Assembly: GCA_016708125.1 (NCBI GenBank)
Contig: JADJGF010000001.1
Span: 3,432,001 to 3,496,000 of the forward strand
Direction of reading: 5' to 3'
DNA from: Ignavibacteriota bacterium
Lineage (GTDB): Bacteria > Bacteroidota > Ignavibacteria > Ignavibacteriales > Melioribacteraceae
Length of the DNA: 64,000 nucleotides
In this document: in pieces, positions 1 through 9,059 of the stretch
Position numbering within the stretch: position 1 is the stretch's first letter
How the letters are laid out: each line of letters opens with the position of its first letter
Program-made: the position numbers and the translations under genes
Notes under the pieces: generated by a model
What the model was told of the DNA's origin: nothing
Database searches by the model: none
What the model saw: only the letters and a program-made list of their open reading frames with translations

Positions 1-70
1 GTATTTTTCCGCTATTTTGAAGGCATTTTTGAAATCCAAAACCAAAGTGCGGTCGGCAATGCGGAAGTTC
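1..70 (+). repeat. Left arm of a 70-bp inverted repeat around the recombinase
   Basis: Positions 1-70 are the reverse complement of 1455-1524 with one mismatch that I can see (ccgcTatt against ccgcAatt). The arm begins at the first base of the window, so the true repeat may extend further to the left. Confidence 0.85.
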
Positions 71-163
71 ACAGAGCGAAGCTCTGGCAAAATGAAATTT
101 TGCAAACCAATCTTTTTTCTCTCGCTTTCAGCGAAAGGTTGAGCGTATTTTTCTTTGATTGCC
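1..163 (-). pseudogene. 3' tail of a second serine recombinase gene (inverted, cut by window edge)
   Basis: Read on the minus strand this stretch encodes an open frame containing NFRIADRTLVLDF, KNAFKIAEKY and, further upstream, KEKYAQPFAESERKKIGLQN. The NFRIADRT part is the same coding end that is found, out of frame, at the 3' end of the recombinase gene that follows. No start codon or catalytic part is present, and the copy runs off the window edge. It may be the remnant of a second recombinase, or a mirror-image artefact at the end of an assembled contig. The sequence cannot decide between these. Confidence 0.5.
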
Positions 164-185
164 CAAAAGCTAATCTAAAAACAAT

Positions 186-1571
186 ATGGACAACCTAAAT
201 TTACAAACCAAAAAGATTTTTCTCTATGCCCGCAAATCCACGGACGAGCCAGAGCGACAAGTGCTTTCCATTGAGGCGCAAATGTTTGAATTGCGAGAAT
301 ATGCCAAGAAAGAGGGTTTAAATATCGTCCGTGAATTTGTGGAAAGCAAAACCGCCAAAGAGCCGGGGCGAGAGATTTTTAATGAAATGGTGGCAAGCAT
401 AGAGAAAAATGAAGCCGAGGGAATTTTAGCGTGGCACCCTGATAGGTTGGCTCGCAATTCCATAGACGGCGGACAGATTATCTATCTTGTAGATACTGGA
501 AAAATAACCACGCTAAAATTTCCAACTTTTTGGTTTGATCCGACACCGCAAGGAAAATTTATGTTGTCCATTGCTTTTGGGCAATCAAAATACTATGTGG
601 ATAATCTTTCGGAAAATATAAAGAGGGGTATTCGCCAGAAATTGCGAAATGGAATATGGCCCGCTTGGGCGCCACTTGGCTATATAAACGACAAAAACGC
701 CCGCTGTATCGCCGTGGACAAAGAAAAGGCAAAGTATATCAAGCGGGCTTTTGAAATGTACTCAACTGGCGAATACCCGCTCGCTCAAATCCGAAAGATT
801 ATCAATTCCTTGGGCTTGGTTGGCAAGAAAGGCAAGATGCTTTCCGTCTCAAATTATCAGTATATGCTGAAAAACAAAATCTATTACGGCATGATTGAAT
901 ATAACGGCGAAATGTATGACGGAAAGCATGAACCGATTATCACAAAGAAACTTTTTGATTCCGTTCAAGAAGTGATGATGAATAAAAGCAAACCGAAATC
1001 GCCAAAATTAAAACATTATGTGTATAGAGGATTTTTCCGTTGCGGAGAGTGCGGTTGCTTCATAACTACCGAAACGCAAAAAGGGCATAACTATTTACGC
1101 TGTACCAAACGGAAAAATCCTTGCATGCAAAAATATACTCGCGAGGAAATCATCACTTCTCAAATAAAAGAAGAAATCAAAAAAGTTTCTTTGTCTTCCG
1201 CTTGGGCAAACGCTTCAATAAATTTTTTCGAAAACGAAAAAATGAAAATTGCCCAAGCGGAAAGCTCTTTCGCCCAAAAAGCGAGAGATGAGCTTGTAGA
1301 GATAGAATCAAAACTTGATCGCTTGCTTGATTTACAACTGGACGGCAATTTATCGCAAACGGAATATGCCACTAAAAAGCACAAGCTCATTCTCGCTAAA
1401 AAGGATTTGGAAGAAAAAATCTCTGCTTTTGGGCGAAAGAGCAATAATCGGTTCGAACTTCCGCATTGCCGACCGCACTTTGGTTTTGGATTTCAAAAAT
1501 GCCTTCAAAATTGCGGAAAAATACCATGCCGAGGCGCTTTACGCCGAGGCAACATCTTTCAATTTCGCTGA
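186..1571 (+). CDS. Large serine recombinase (site-specific integrase/resolvase type), 3' end frameshifted
   Basis: This is a DNA-cutting and rejoining enzyme of the large serine recombinase family. The N-terminal resolvase domain carries the YARKS motif with the predicted nucleophile Ser18 and the motif WHPDRLARN. A 'recombinase' domain follows (about residues 155-270). Next is a zinc ribbon with Cys286, Cys289, Cys306 and Cys313, then a coiled-coil region (about 340-425). The last 35 residues (FELPHCRPHFGF...) look like an out-of-frame reading: another frame from about 1441 gives GSNFRIADRTLVLDF and runs to a stop at 1571 region, which resembles a proper C-terminus. A small indel near 1440-1450 would explain this. 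The base composition is visibly richer in G+C than the neighbours, with codons such as CGC, CCG and GGC, so transfer or a chimeric contig end is likely. It sits directly beside a tRNA-Ser, a common integration target. Confidence 0.85.
   Translation: MDNLNLQTKKIFLYARKSTDEPERQVLSIEAQMFELREYAKKEGLNIVREFVESKTAKEPGREIFNEMVASIEKNEAEGILAWHPDRLARNSIDGGQIIYLVDTGKITTLKFPTFWFDPTPQGKFMLSIAFGQSKYYVDNLSENIKRGIRQKLRNGIWPAWAPLGYINDKNARCIAVDKEKAKYIKRAFEMYSTGEYPLAQIRKIINSLGLVGKKGKMLSVSNYQYMLKNKIYYGMIEYNGEMYDGKHEPIITKKLFDSVQEVMMNKSKPKSPKLKHYVYRGFFRCGECGCFITTETQKGHNYLRCTKRKNPCMQKYTREEIITSQIKEEIKKVSLSSAWANASINFFENEKMKIAQAESSFAQKARDELVEIESKLDRLLDLQLDGNLSQTEYATKKHKLILAKKDLEEKISAFGRKSNNRFELPHCRPHFGFGFQKCLQNCGKIPCRGALRRGNIFQFR
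1455..1524 (-). repeat. Right arm of the 70-bp inverted repeat
   Basis: Partner of positions 1-70. It overlaps the 3' end of the recombinase open frame, and encodes NFRIADRTLVLDF in a frame other than the one used by the upstream recombinase sequence. Confidence 0.85.
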
Positions 1572-1581
1572 ATGTAAAACT

Positions 1582-1671
<90 letters not shown>

Positions 1672-1767
1672 AAGATTTAGTGTGTAAATATATCATACTT
1701 CATTATAAATAGAAAATTATTACAAAAATATTTTATTATTCTTTTGTAAATTTATTTACCAAAATTT

Positions 1768-1856
1768 GGAAAGATGGCAGAGCGGTTGAATGCGGCGGTC
1801 TCGAAAACCGTTGTCCGCAGTATTGTGGACCGAGGGTTCGAATCCCTCTCTTTCCG
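1768..1856 (+). tRNA. tRNA-Ser (anticodon CGA)
   Basis: Class II tRNA with acceptor GGAAAGA/TCTTTCC, anticodon loop CTCGAAA (anticodon CGA), a long variable arm and T loop GGTTCGAATCC. The discriminator is G and the 3' CCA is not encoded. Confidence 0.93.
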
Positions 1857-1926
1857 CATAGTTTTTCATTTCTTGTTTTCACTTTCTTTTCAATTATTTT
1901 AATTCAATCTTTAAGAAAGGATATCA

Positions 1927-2268
1927 ATGTCACTTTTAGATAAAAAATGTCTTTCGTATGAAGGCTTTGTTAAACCATTTGATGAAGTTAGTGAAAAACA
2001 ATTTTTACAAAAGGTTAAAAATTGGAATTTAATTTCATCAGACGAACATAAGATTATCAAAACTTTCAGATTATTAGATTTTGTTAATTCAATTAAATTT
2101 GTTAATAAAATTGCTGAAATATCAGAAGTTGAAGGTCATCATCCAAATATTTCAATTAAATATAATATTGTTGATATTGAACTCTTCACGCATTCAATCG
2201 GTGGATTAAGCGAAAATGATTTTATTCTTGCAGCTAAAATTGATGAGGTTTTTGAATTAAATAAATAA
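1927..2268 (+). CDS. phhB: 4a-hydroxytetrahydrobiopterin dehydratase (PCD/DCoH family)
   Basis: This small cytosolic enzyme removes water from 4a-hydroxytetrahydropterin, regenerating the pterin cofactor after aromatic amino acid hydroxylation. The 113-residue length fits the family. The family signature is present as E-x-x-x-HHP with His71, His72 and Pro73, followed by the conserved LFTHSIGGLSENDF region. No aromatic amino acid hydroxylase lies nearby, so the partner is unknown. In many bacteria this gene stands alone. The ATG at 1927 follows the purine-rich stretch AAGAAAGGA, which serves as ribosome binding site. The gene converges on trxA with a shared terminator between them. Confidence 0.9.
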   Translation: MSLLDKKCLSYEGFVKPFDEVSEKQFLQKVKNWNLISSDEHKIIKTFRLLDFVNSIKFVNKIAEISEVEGHHPNISIKYNIVDIELFTHSIGGLSENDFILAAKIDEVFELNK

Positions 2269-2269
2269 A

Positions 2270-2298
2270 AAACCGCTGTAATTTACAACGGTCTTTAT
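2270..2298. terminator. Bidirectional terminator between phhB and trxA
   Basis: An imperfect hairpin ACCGCTGTAA / TTACAACGGT is flanked by A-rich sequence on the left and TTTATTT on the right, so it can serve both converging genes. Confidence 0.7.
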
Positions 2299-2314
2299 TT
2301 AACTAAAAATCAAA

Positions 2315-2683
2315 TTAAGATGGAACTTCTGTTTTTAACAAAACATTATTAATTGCTTCAATTAAAGAAGCCTTTGGTAATGCACCTTGCGCCATTTGAG
2401 GTCTTTCATCTTTTGGGCAAAACAATAATGAAGGAATACTTCTAATTCCAAAAACTGCTGCAAGCTCTTGTTCAACTTCGGTATCAATTTTATAAACATT
2501 TATTTTACCAGCATATTCTTTGCTTAATTCTTCTAAAATTGGGGCAACCATTTTACACGGTCCGCACCAATCAGCATAAAAATCTATAATACATGGAAGT
2601 TCACCAGCAAAATTCCATTCTTTATTTTGTTCGTAATTAAAAACTTTTTCTAAAAAAGTTTGTTTGGTTAAGTGCTCTGCCAT
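2315..2683 (-). CDS. trxA: Thioredoxin
   Basis: Thioredoxin reduces disulfides in cytosolic proteins. The redox motif DWCGPCKMV is intact, with Cys40 and Cys43, and the cis-proline region IRSIPSLLF is present. At 122 residues it is slightly longer than the usual 105-110, because of an N-terminal extension (MAEHLTKQTFLEKVFNYEQ). There is no signal peptide. The ATG at 2683 is preceded by a clear AAGGAGAAGT ribosome binding site. The gene is transcribed singly, convergent with the pterin dehydratase gene and divergent from the propeller kinase gene. No thioredoxin reductase lies in this window. Confidence 0.93.
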   Translation of the reverse strand: MAEHLTKQTFLEKVFNYEQNKEWNFAGELPCIIDFYADWCGPCKMVAPILEELSKEYAGKINVYKIDTEVEQELAAVFGIRSIPSLLFCPKDERPQMAQGALPKASLIEAINNVLLKTEVPS

Positions 2684-2834
2684 ACTTCTCCTTTTTTTTA
2701 TGAAATATGATGTCTGCTTTTTTAAAAGGATTCAAAATATTTAACTGTTTTAAAATCCTTAATAAATATTTTGTTGAAATAATTAATATTATTTTTGCTT
2801 AATTATAACGTACAAATTTTAACTTTCCATAAAT

Positions 2835-5800
2835 ATGATAAAAATATTCCAAACAATAATTTTACATTTTATAATTGGATTTTTAGTTTCCGGAAATAAG
2901 GTTTCAGGCCAAAATGAAATGCTTAACCAGGGCGATTTTCGCTTTGTAAAAATTGGTGTTGAAGAAGGTTTATCGCAATCGTCAATATTATCAATTTTGC
3001 AGGATAAAAGAGGTTATTTATGGATTGGAACAGCAAACGGATTAAATAGATTTGACGGTTACGAATTTGTTGTTTACAATAATATTACAGAAGATTCTTC
3101 ATCTATTTCTGATAATGAAATTACATCAATGTATGAGGATAAAGAAGGATTCATTTGGATTGGAACTGCAAAAGGTATTTTAAATAAATTTAATCCTAAA
3201 ACGGAGACTTTTAAACATTATGATATTGCAAGCTCAAGCGATTGGTATTTAATTGATGAAGAAAAATTTTATAATTATCCGCTAACACTTTCAAGAAATC
3301 AGAACAGCACTATAACTACAATTGATGAAGATAATGATGGAAATTTATGGATTGGAACTTGGGGAAAAGGGTTAATTAAATTTAATCCCAAAACAAATCA
3401 GAAAAAATATTTATATCATTTTCCAAATCGAATTAATGCTTTAAGTTCAAACAATATTGTAAAAGTTTTTGTGGATTCAAAAGGAATAATTTGGGTCGGC
3501 ACTTTTGGCGGAGGTTTGAATAAAATTATTAATACCGCAAATTCTCAATTAAAAATTTTCAATAAAAATATTTATCCAATAAATTTTATTAAAATAGGTG
3601 AAAAAATAACTTCAGTTTCTGAAGACTCAGAAAAGAATATAATTGTTGCAGAATATAATAATGGAATATTTAAAATTAATTCAACAACAAAAGAATTATC
3701 TCCAAATCGCTGGCAAATTTCTCAATTAGATTTGAAATTAAATCAAAATTATAATTCGCCTAATATTATGACTGTCTGCAAAGAAAATGAAAATTTATGG
3801 ATTGGAACTTACGGTAACGGACTTTTGCTTTACAATGAAAAGTTAAAAACCACAAAACAATTTTTGGCTTCTAAAGATGAAAACTCGTTAAGTGAAAATG
3901 AAATTCAATCAATTTATGTTGATAATTCCGGAACGGTTTGGGTTGGTACACAGCTTGGGAAAGGCATAAATAAAATTGAATCAAATAAAAATAATTTTAA
4001 AACTATTCCGGTTTTGTCTGTTGAAAATAAATCAATAAACGATAATATAATTTGGTCAATTTTTGAAGACAGCGATAAAAATTTGTGGATTGGAACTTAC
4101 CGCGGCGGCTTGAACAAAATTGATTTTAAAACAAATAATTTTAAATATTTTGGAGAAAATGAAATCGGCGATTTTCATATTCGTTCAATTATTGAAGATT
4201 TCAATGGAAATTTATGGATTGGAACTTTTTCAAATGGGTTAACTTTTTTTGATCGAAGTAAAAATATATTTAAATATTTTAAAATTGGGGAAGACAACAA
4301 AAGTTTAAAATCCAATCAAATTCAATCGCTGCTTATTGATCAAGATTCAATACTTTATATTGGTACATTCGGCGGTGGCTTGAGTCAGCTTTCTCTAAAA
4401 GATTTTTATCAAAAACAAATTCACGAGTTTACGTCTTATCAGCATAATCCATCGAATATTTTCAGCATTAGCGATGATAGAGTTTATTGTATTTATGTTG
4501 ATAAAAAAAACGAATTGTGGCTAGGCACACACGGCGGAGGAATAAATCAATTTAATAAAAAAACAAAAGTTTTCACAAATTATAAAAGTGATAATAATTT
4601 GTTGAATGATAACCGAATTATGAAAATTTCTGAAACTAAAGAAGAGAAATTTTTAATTGGAACTTTTGGAGGCGGATTAAATTTATTTGATCCCGAGACA
4701 AAATCATTTACAAATATTAATAAAATTTCCGGAATTGACTGCAACGATGTTTACGGAATAATTGACGATAACGTAAGCGGATATTGGTTAAGCACAAATA
4801 ACGGAATTTATAAACTCGATTATGATTTAAGTTCATTCGTTCGTTATGGATTATTAGATGGATTACAAAGTCTTGAATTTAATGGTGGTTCTTATTTCAA
4901 ATCAAAATCCGGTATAATATATTTTGGCGGAATAAATGGATTGAATTATTTTGATCCAAAGGAAATTCAGATTGATAAATTTGCAGCTCCGATTGTAATT
5001 ACAAAAATAAAATTGTTTGATAAAGAAATTAAAGGTGAAAAAAAAGAATTAATATTTGAAAAAGAACAAAATTATTTTTCCTTTGAATTTGCATCATTGG
5101 ACTTTAAAAAGTCCGGTAAAAATAAATACAAATATATTTTAGAAGGTTTAGATAAAAATTGGACTTACACAAATGCTGAAAATAGAAAAGTATTTTATAC
5201 AAATCTTGCACCAGGTGAATATAAATTTATTGTTACCGGTACAAACAATGATGGAATTTGGAGTTCAAAATTTTCATCAGTTAAAATAACAATTCTTTCT
5301 CCTTTCTGGATGCAGTGGTGGTTTATTTCATTGCTGATATTGTTTGTTGGTGGAATTATTACTTTTTTAATAAATCAAAGAATTAGATATTTAATTGCAA
5401 TGGATAAATTGAAATCAAATCTTTCTGCTGATTTGCATGATAATGTTGGAGCTGGTTTAACAGAAATTTCCATATTAAGTGAACTTACTGCAACGGAAGT
5501 TCCGGATTCATCAAATGTTTCAAAGAATTTGATTAAAATAAGCGAGCTATCACGACAATTAGTTGAATCAATGAGTGATATTGTTTGGGTTGTAAATCCA
5601 AATAGAGATTCTTTATATGATTTAATTGTAAGATTGAAAGATTCTTATGCAGAACTTTTAGGCGAATTAGGAATAACTTTACAAACTTCAGATTTGGATA
5701 AATTAGAAAATATTAAAATGCCGATGGATATTAGACAAAATCTTTATTTAATTTTAAAGGAATCAATAAATAATTGCATAAAACACAGCTGTTGTAAAAA

Positions 5801-6002
5801 CATTATTTTGGAAATTATTAATGTTGGGAAAAATATGACTATAAAAGTTATTGATGACGGAAACGGGTTTAATATTAATTCCCAAACTCATGGTAATGGA
5901 TTAACAAATATTAAGAATCGCTCAAATAAAATTGATTGGCAAATTTCAATTAAATCAGAAATTGGCATTGGCACAAAAGTAATTTTAGAAGGAAAAATTT
6001 AA
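2835..6002 (+). CDS. Two-component propeller sensor histidine kinase (Reg_prop, Y_Y_Y, HisKA_3/HATPase)
   Basis: This membrane sensor kinase begins with a signal peptide or anchor (residues 1-26). It continues with about a dozen propeller repeats of the WIGTxxGGL type, then a Y_Y_Y domain (about 720-815), one transmembrane helix (about 823-848) and a cytosolic kinase. The phosphorylated His868 lies in LSADLHDNVG, the HisKA_3 type that partners NarL-like regulators. A HATPase region with DDGNGF and HGNGLTNI follows. The ligand sensed by the outer propeller is not evident. Related Bacteroidota sensors bind carbohydrates, but those usually carry a fused AraC regulator; here the output is a separate NarL-type regulator that starts 3 bases after the stop. 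The two form a clear operon. Confidence 0.92.
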   Translation: MIKIFQTIILHFIIGFLVSGNKVSGQNEMLNQGDFRFVKIGVEEGLSQSSILSILQDKRGYLWIGTANGLNRFDGYEFVVYNNITEDSSSISDNEITSMYEDKEGFIWIGTAKGILNKFNPKTETFKHYDIASSSDWYLIDEEKFYNYPLTLSRNQNSTITTIDEDNDGNLWIGTWGKGLIKFNPKTNQKKYLYHFPNRINALSSNNIVKVFVDSKGIIWVGTFGGGLNKIINTANSQLKIFNKNIYPINFIKIGEKITSVSEDSEKNIIVAEYNNGIFKINSTTKELSPNRWQISQLDLKLNQNYNSPNIMTVCKENENLWIGTYGNGLLLYNEKLKTTKQFLASKDENSLSENEIQSIYVDNSGTVWVGTQLGKGINKIESNKNNFKTIPVLSVENKSINDNIIWSIFEDSDKNLWIGTYRGGLNKIDFKTNNFKYFGENEIGDFHIRSIIEDFNGNLWIGTFSNGLTFFDRSKNIFKYFKIGEDNKSLKSNQIQSLLIDQDSILYIGTFGGGLSQLSLKDFYQKQIHEFTSYQHNPSNIFSISDDRVYCIYVDKKNELWLGTHGGGINQFNKKTKVFTNYKSDNNLLNDNRIMKISETKEEKFLIGTFGGGLNLFDPETKSFTNINKISGIDCNDVYGIIDDNVSGYWLSTNNGIYKLDYDLSSFVRYGLLDGLQSLEFNGGSYFKSKSGIIYFGGINGLNYFDPKEIQIDKFAAPIVITKIKLFDKEIKGEKKELIFEKEQNYFSFEFASLDFKKSGKNKYKYILEGLDKNWTYTNAENRKVFYTNLAPGEYKFIVTGTNNDGIWSSKFSSVKITILSPFWMQWWFISLLILFVGGIITFLINQRIRYLIAMDKLKSNLSADLHDNVGAGLTEISILSELTATEVPDSSNVSKNLIKISELSRQLVESMSDIVWVVNPNRDSLYDLIVRLKDSYAELLGELGITLQTSDLDKLENIKMPMDIRQNLYLILKESINNCIKHSCCKNIILEIINVGKNMTIKVIDDGNGFNINSQTHGNGLTNIKNRSNKIDWQISIKSEIGIGTKVILEGKI

Positions 6003-6005
6003 AGG

Positions 6006-6644
6006 ATGATAAACGTCGCAATAATAGAAGATAATTTAATTATTAGAGATGGATTGGCTGCACTTATTAACGGAACAAGCGGTTATAAATGTGTTGGCTC
6101 TTTTGGAAATTGCGAAAATTTTCTTTGCGAACTGCCGAAATTAGAAATTGATGTTACACTTATGGATATTGGACTTCCGGGAATAAATGGAATTGAAGGA
6201 GTTAAAAAAGCAAGAAAAATTAAACCTGATTTAAATATTCTTATGCTTACAATTTACAAAGAAAGTAAAGTTGTGTTTGAAGCTTTGTGTGCCGGAGCTT
6301 GCGGTTATTTAGTAAAAAATACTCCGCCAAGCAGATTATTGGATGCAATAAAGGAAGTTTCTGAAGGCGGTTCTCCAATGAGCAGTATGATTGCCAGGCA
6401 AGTTATTTCTGTATTTCAACAAGAAAATACCGTTACAAAATCTCAAGAAGATTATGGACTTTCGGATCGTGAAAAGGAAGTTTTACTTAAGCTTTCTGAA
6501 GGAGATAATTATCAGCAAATTGCAGATTCACTTTTTATAAGCGTTGATACGGTGAGACATCATATAAGAAATATTTACAAAAAACTTCATGTTCATTCAC
6601 AATCGGAGGCAGTTGCAAAAGCAATCAGAAAAGGAGTAATATAA
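6006..6644 (+). CDS. NarL/FixJ-family response regulator (REC + LuxR-type HTH)
   Basis: This is a DNA-binding response regulator. The N-terminal receiver domain has the acidic pair Glu8/Asp9, the phospho-acceptor Asp54 (LMDIGLPG), Thr in MLTIY and Lys in YLVKN. The C-terminal LuxR-type helix-turn-helix covers about residues 148-212 (LSDREKEVLLKLSEG ... VDTVRHHIRNIYKKL). At 212 residues it has normal length. It begins immediately after the propeller kinase and is almost certainly its partner. The targets are unknown. The neighbouring genes on the same strand are not obviously co-transcribed beyond this pair. Confidence 0.93.
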   Translation: MINVAIIEDNLIIRDGLAALINGTSGYKCVGSFGNCENFLCELPKLEIDVTLMDIGLPGINGIEGVKKARKIKPDLNILMLTIYKESKVVFEALCAGACGYLVKNTPPSRLLDAIKEVSEGGSPMSSMIARQVISVFQQENTVTKSQEDYGLSDREKEVLLKLSEGDNYQQIADSLFISVDTVRHHIRNIYKKLHVHSQSEAVAKAIRKGVI

Positions 6645-6694
6645 ACTGCATAAATAGTGCATAAATTTTTACATTTTTTATTCCTACCATAAAA

Positions 6695-6714
6695 AACCGC
6701 ATAAATGTGCGGTT
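6695..6714. other. Small hairpin upstream of the 79-aa gene
   Basis: AACCGCA-TAAATG-TGCGGTT forms a 7-bp stem. A T-run follows it only on the minus strand (the AAAAAA at 6691-6696 read in reverse), so as a plus-strand terminator for the response regulator it is weak. It could be part of the 5' leader of the small gene that follows. Confidence 0.4.
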
Positions 6715-6781
6715 GATTGACCACGTCCAAATTATTATTTATCAAACAGAGTTTCTAAATCTATTGCAATTAGGAGGAAAT

Positions 6782-7021
6782 ATGTTTGATTATAATTCTA
6801 AAGAAAATCCAATACCCGAACTTGTAAATGATGATATATACGGTTTGTTACAAAGCAGGGGATTGATAGATGAGAAATCCGTTAGAGATTATTTAATTAA
6901 AAAAAGATTTAAGGATATGAGAGATCTAAAAGTGAGAGCAAGCGAAGCTATAGATTCTTTGCGTGAAGAATATCCATATTTACAGTTTGATACTATTAGA
7001 AAAATTGTTTACCAAACATAA
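6782..7021 (+). CDS. Small hypothetical protein (79 aa)
   Basis: I do not recognise this protein. It is short, charged and probably helical, with no signal peptide or membrane segment, and ends in LQFDTIRKIVYQT. The ATG at 6782 is chosen because a near-perfect ribosome binding site (AGGAGG at 6773-6778) precedes it; the in-frame ATG at 6707 has none and lies beside a hairpin. A strong terminator follows directly. It is a single-gene unit with a good translation signal, so it is likely expressed at a fair level, but its function cannot be told from sequence. Confidence 0.7.
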   Translation: MFDYNSKENPIPELVNDDIYGLLQSRGLIDEKSVRDYLIKKRFKDMRDLKVRASEAIDSLREEYPYLQFDTIRKIVYQT

Positions 7022-7044
7022 AGTTTGCGTTTGTACATAGGGAA

Positions 7045-7074
7045 TGTGGTCACATCTTTTTTAATGTGACCACA
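7045..7074. terminator. Strong bidirectional rho-independent terminator
   Basis: A perfect 11-bp stem (TGTGGTCACAT / ATGTGACCACA) surrounds a T-rich loop and is followed by AATTTT. It sits between two convergent genes and can end both. Confidence 0.85.
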
Positions 7075-7078
7075 AATT

Positions 7079-8452
7079 TTAAGACTTGTCTAAATCATCA
7101 TTAACTTCATCATCCAAACTATCATAAATACCTGGAATTGTCTTTTCGGTATTTTCTTTAATCGGCTCAGCAGTTATTATTTTATTCAGCTCTTTTACTT
7201 TTTTATTCTTTTTATAAATGATGAAAATACTTACTAGAATAATAACTGCAAGAATTGCAATTATTCCATAAATAAATTGAGATTTTGTTCCGCCGATAAT
7301 TTTTTTCCATTCATCAATTTTCTTATCAATATTTACTACTTGTTCATTTTTGATGAGATTATTATTTAATAAAACCGGAATCCATTTTTCTTTTACAATT
7401 GAGCTCCAAACATTTTCTGAAAAGAAAATAAATTCACTATCATCTTGAACGCCAAGTTTATCAGAACCAGCAATTTTCCCATCAATGAATGAAATTATGT
7501 TTGATTCAAATTCTTTAGCATTAAGAAATAACGGAACATTAATATTATTAGATTTAAATTCTTCGTGAATTGATCTGAATATAGATTTATCTATTGCTCT
7601 ATCCCAATTAACCATTAAAGAATCTATTTGTACCAATTTATCTTTATTTTCTGTATCCGTTGAATAAATATCAAATAATTTTGGACCAAAATGTTTCCAT
7701 CTATCATCAAATTGATTATACTCATTTCTCAGAACATTTAAGTCATCAGCGGTTAATAAACTCGCGTTTAAAAAGTCAATGTTATCAGAAGCAAGATTGC
7801 TGATATTGTCAATCAAACTTGTATTTTTTAATTTTGTTCTAATTTCTTTCAGTTCAGCATCATTTAAAGTTTCTAATTTGTGTTCTGCCGACATGAAAAT
7901 ATTATCCATAATTTCTTTAATTAATGTATCTCTTTGCGAAATTCCTTGTCGAAGTTCGGTAATTACTTTATTTAAAGAATCAATTGTGTGCTTTGTTGCA
8001 CCAAACCCGGATCTAATAGCTCTTAATTCTGCCATTAATTTAATATTCGTATTTCTTAAAGTATTTAATTCGGAAGTTAATTTTGCAAGTTCATCAGAGA
8101 TTTGTTCGTAATTTACGCGCAGAGTTGAAACTTGAGTATTTAAATTAGAAATCTCATCAATTTTTTTTCTTGAATACTCAGTTTTTTTATCAAGAGATGT
8201 AAATGTCGATTCAAAATTGCTTGGATACAAAGCTCTATTAAGCAATTCTTTGTTTCCCCTAAACTCATTTTTAAATTCTTCAATTTCCTTATGAATTTTA
8301 TCTAATTCATCCGGAGTTTTTGCGTATTCAATTGCAATTTCAAATGATCGCTGACGACTTTTGAATTCTTGAGTAATTCTAAAATCAGATTGACTAAAAA
8401 TATTTGTAGTCAAAAATGATATAATTAAGTAAAAAGCTAAAAATTTAGCCAA
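7079..8452 (-). CDS. Secreted coiled-coil protein with C-terminal membrane anchor
   Basis: I cannot assign a family. The protein has an N-terminal signal peptide (about residues 1-20, ending FSQ), then long helical, probably coiled-coil stretches (about 50-190). A mixed region follows and one transmembrane helix near residues 395-415 (IIAILAVIILVSIFIIY), with a short charged cytosolic tail ending DDEVNDDLDKS. This topology puts most of the protein outside the inner membrane, tethered from its C-terminus. It lies 2 bases downstream of the small lipoprotein gene and is co-transcribed with it, so the two may act together at the cell envelope. A strong terminator ends the pair. Confidence 0.7.
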   Translation of the reverse strand: MAKFLAFYLIISFLTTNIFSQSDFRITQEFKSRQRSFEIAIEYAKTPDELDKIHKEIEEFKNEFRGNKELLNRALYPSNFESTFTSLDKKTEYSRKKIDEISNLNTQVSTLRVNYEQISDELAKLTSELNTLRNTNIKLMAELRAIRSGFGATKHTIDSLNKVITELRQGISQRDTLIKEIMDNIFMSAEHKLETLNDAELKEIRTKLKNTSLIDNISNLASDNIDFLNASLLTADDLNVLRNEYNQFDDRWKHFGPKLFDIYSTDTENKDKLVQIDSLMVNWDRAIDKSIFRSIHEEFKSNNINVPLFLNAKEFESNIISFIDGKIAGSDKLGVQDDSEFIFFSENVWSSIVKEKWIPVLLNNNLIKNEQVVNIDKKIDEWKKIIGGTKSQFIYGIIAILAVIILVSIFIIYKKNKKVKELNKIITAEPIKENTEKTIPGIYDSLDDEVNDDLDKS

Positions 8453-8454
8453 TT

Positions 8455-8898
8455 TTATTCTCCTTTTATTCCTTCAGAAGTTAAATATGCAACATGGTCT
8501 TCGCCTTCAAGTAATTCTATATAAGGCAAACGTTGATTGAAAGCAGGAAGATCTAAGCCAAATTCCGAAACATTTATTTTATTTTCTAATGAAAAAGTTC
8601 CATTATCAGCTTTAAATACGTAAACATTTTTAAATCCGGTAGCAACCATAAAATAATAACCTTTTGTATCTCTAATTATTCTAACAGATTCTTTTTTATA
8701 AGAAGTCGAATCTTCATATTCCGCTAAAAATAATCCTTTAACATTTGCCGAAAATGAAAATCTTGATTCACTCACTGTTCCGTCATCCGAAACGTCTAAA
8801 ACACTTTCTATTGGCCAGGCAAAATCGACTGGTTCTAAAACAATTTGTGAACAGCCGAATAAAAAAGCAAATAATATTGAAATTCCAATTTTTTTCAT
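8455..8898 (-). CDS. Small predicted lipoprotein (147 aa)
   Basis: The protein starts MKKIGISILFAFLFGCSQ: a lipoprotein signal peptide with lipobox LFGC and Cys16 as the lipid-carrying residue. The rest is beta-rich and I do not recognise it; it ends ASLTSEGIKGE-like (YLTSEGIKGE). I prefer the ATG at 8898 to the upstream in-frame start at 8988, because only the shorter form places the hydrophobic segment and lipobox at the N-terminus. It is the first gene of a two-gene operon with the secreted coiled-coil protein. Confidence 0.72.
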   Translation of the reverse strand: MKKIGISILFAFLFGCSQIVLEPVDFAWPIESVLDVSDDGTVSESRFSFSANVKGLFLAEYEDSTSYKKESVRIIRDTKGYYFMVATGFKNVYVFKADNGTFSLENKINVSEFGLDLPAFNQRLPYIELLEGEDHVAYLTSEGIKGE

Positions 8899-9059
8899 AT
8901 TATCCCAAAAATGTTTAAAAATATTCTGTTTTAATAAATTTAAAAGTTTATTAGCGTTTAAATTTAATTGTATTATATTAATAAACAAAGTTAAAAATAG
9001 TGTTAATAGTTTTTCTGAATTTCCGATAATAAAAAATATAATTTCGATTTTTACAATTT

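Noticed and set aside
6707..6781. Upstream start of the 79-residue gene
   Set aside because: No ribosome binding site is present, whereas the ATG at 6782 is preceded by AGGAGG.
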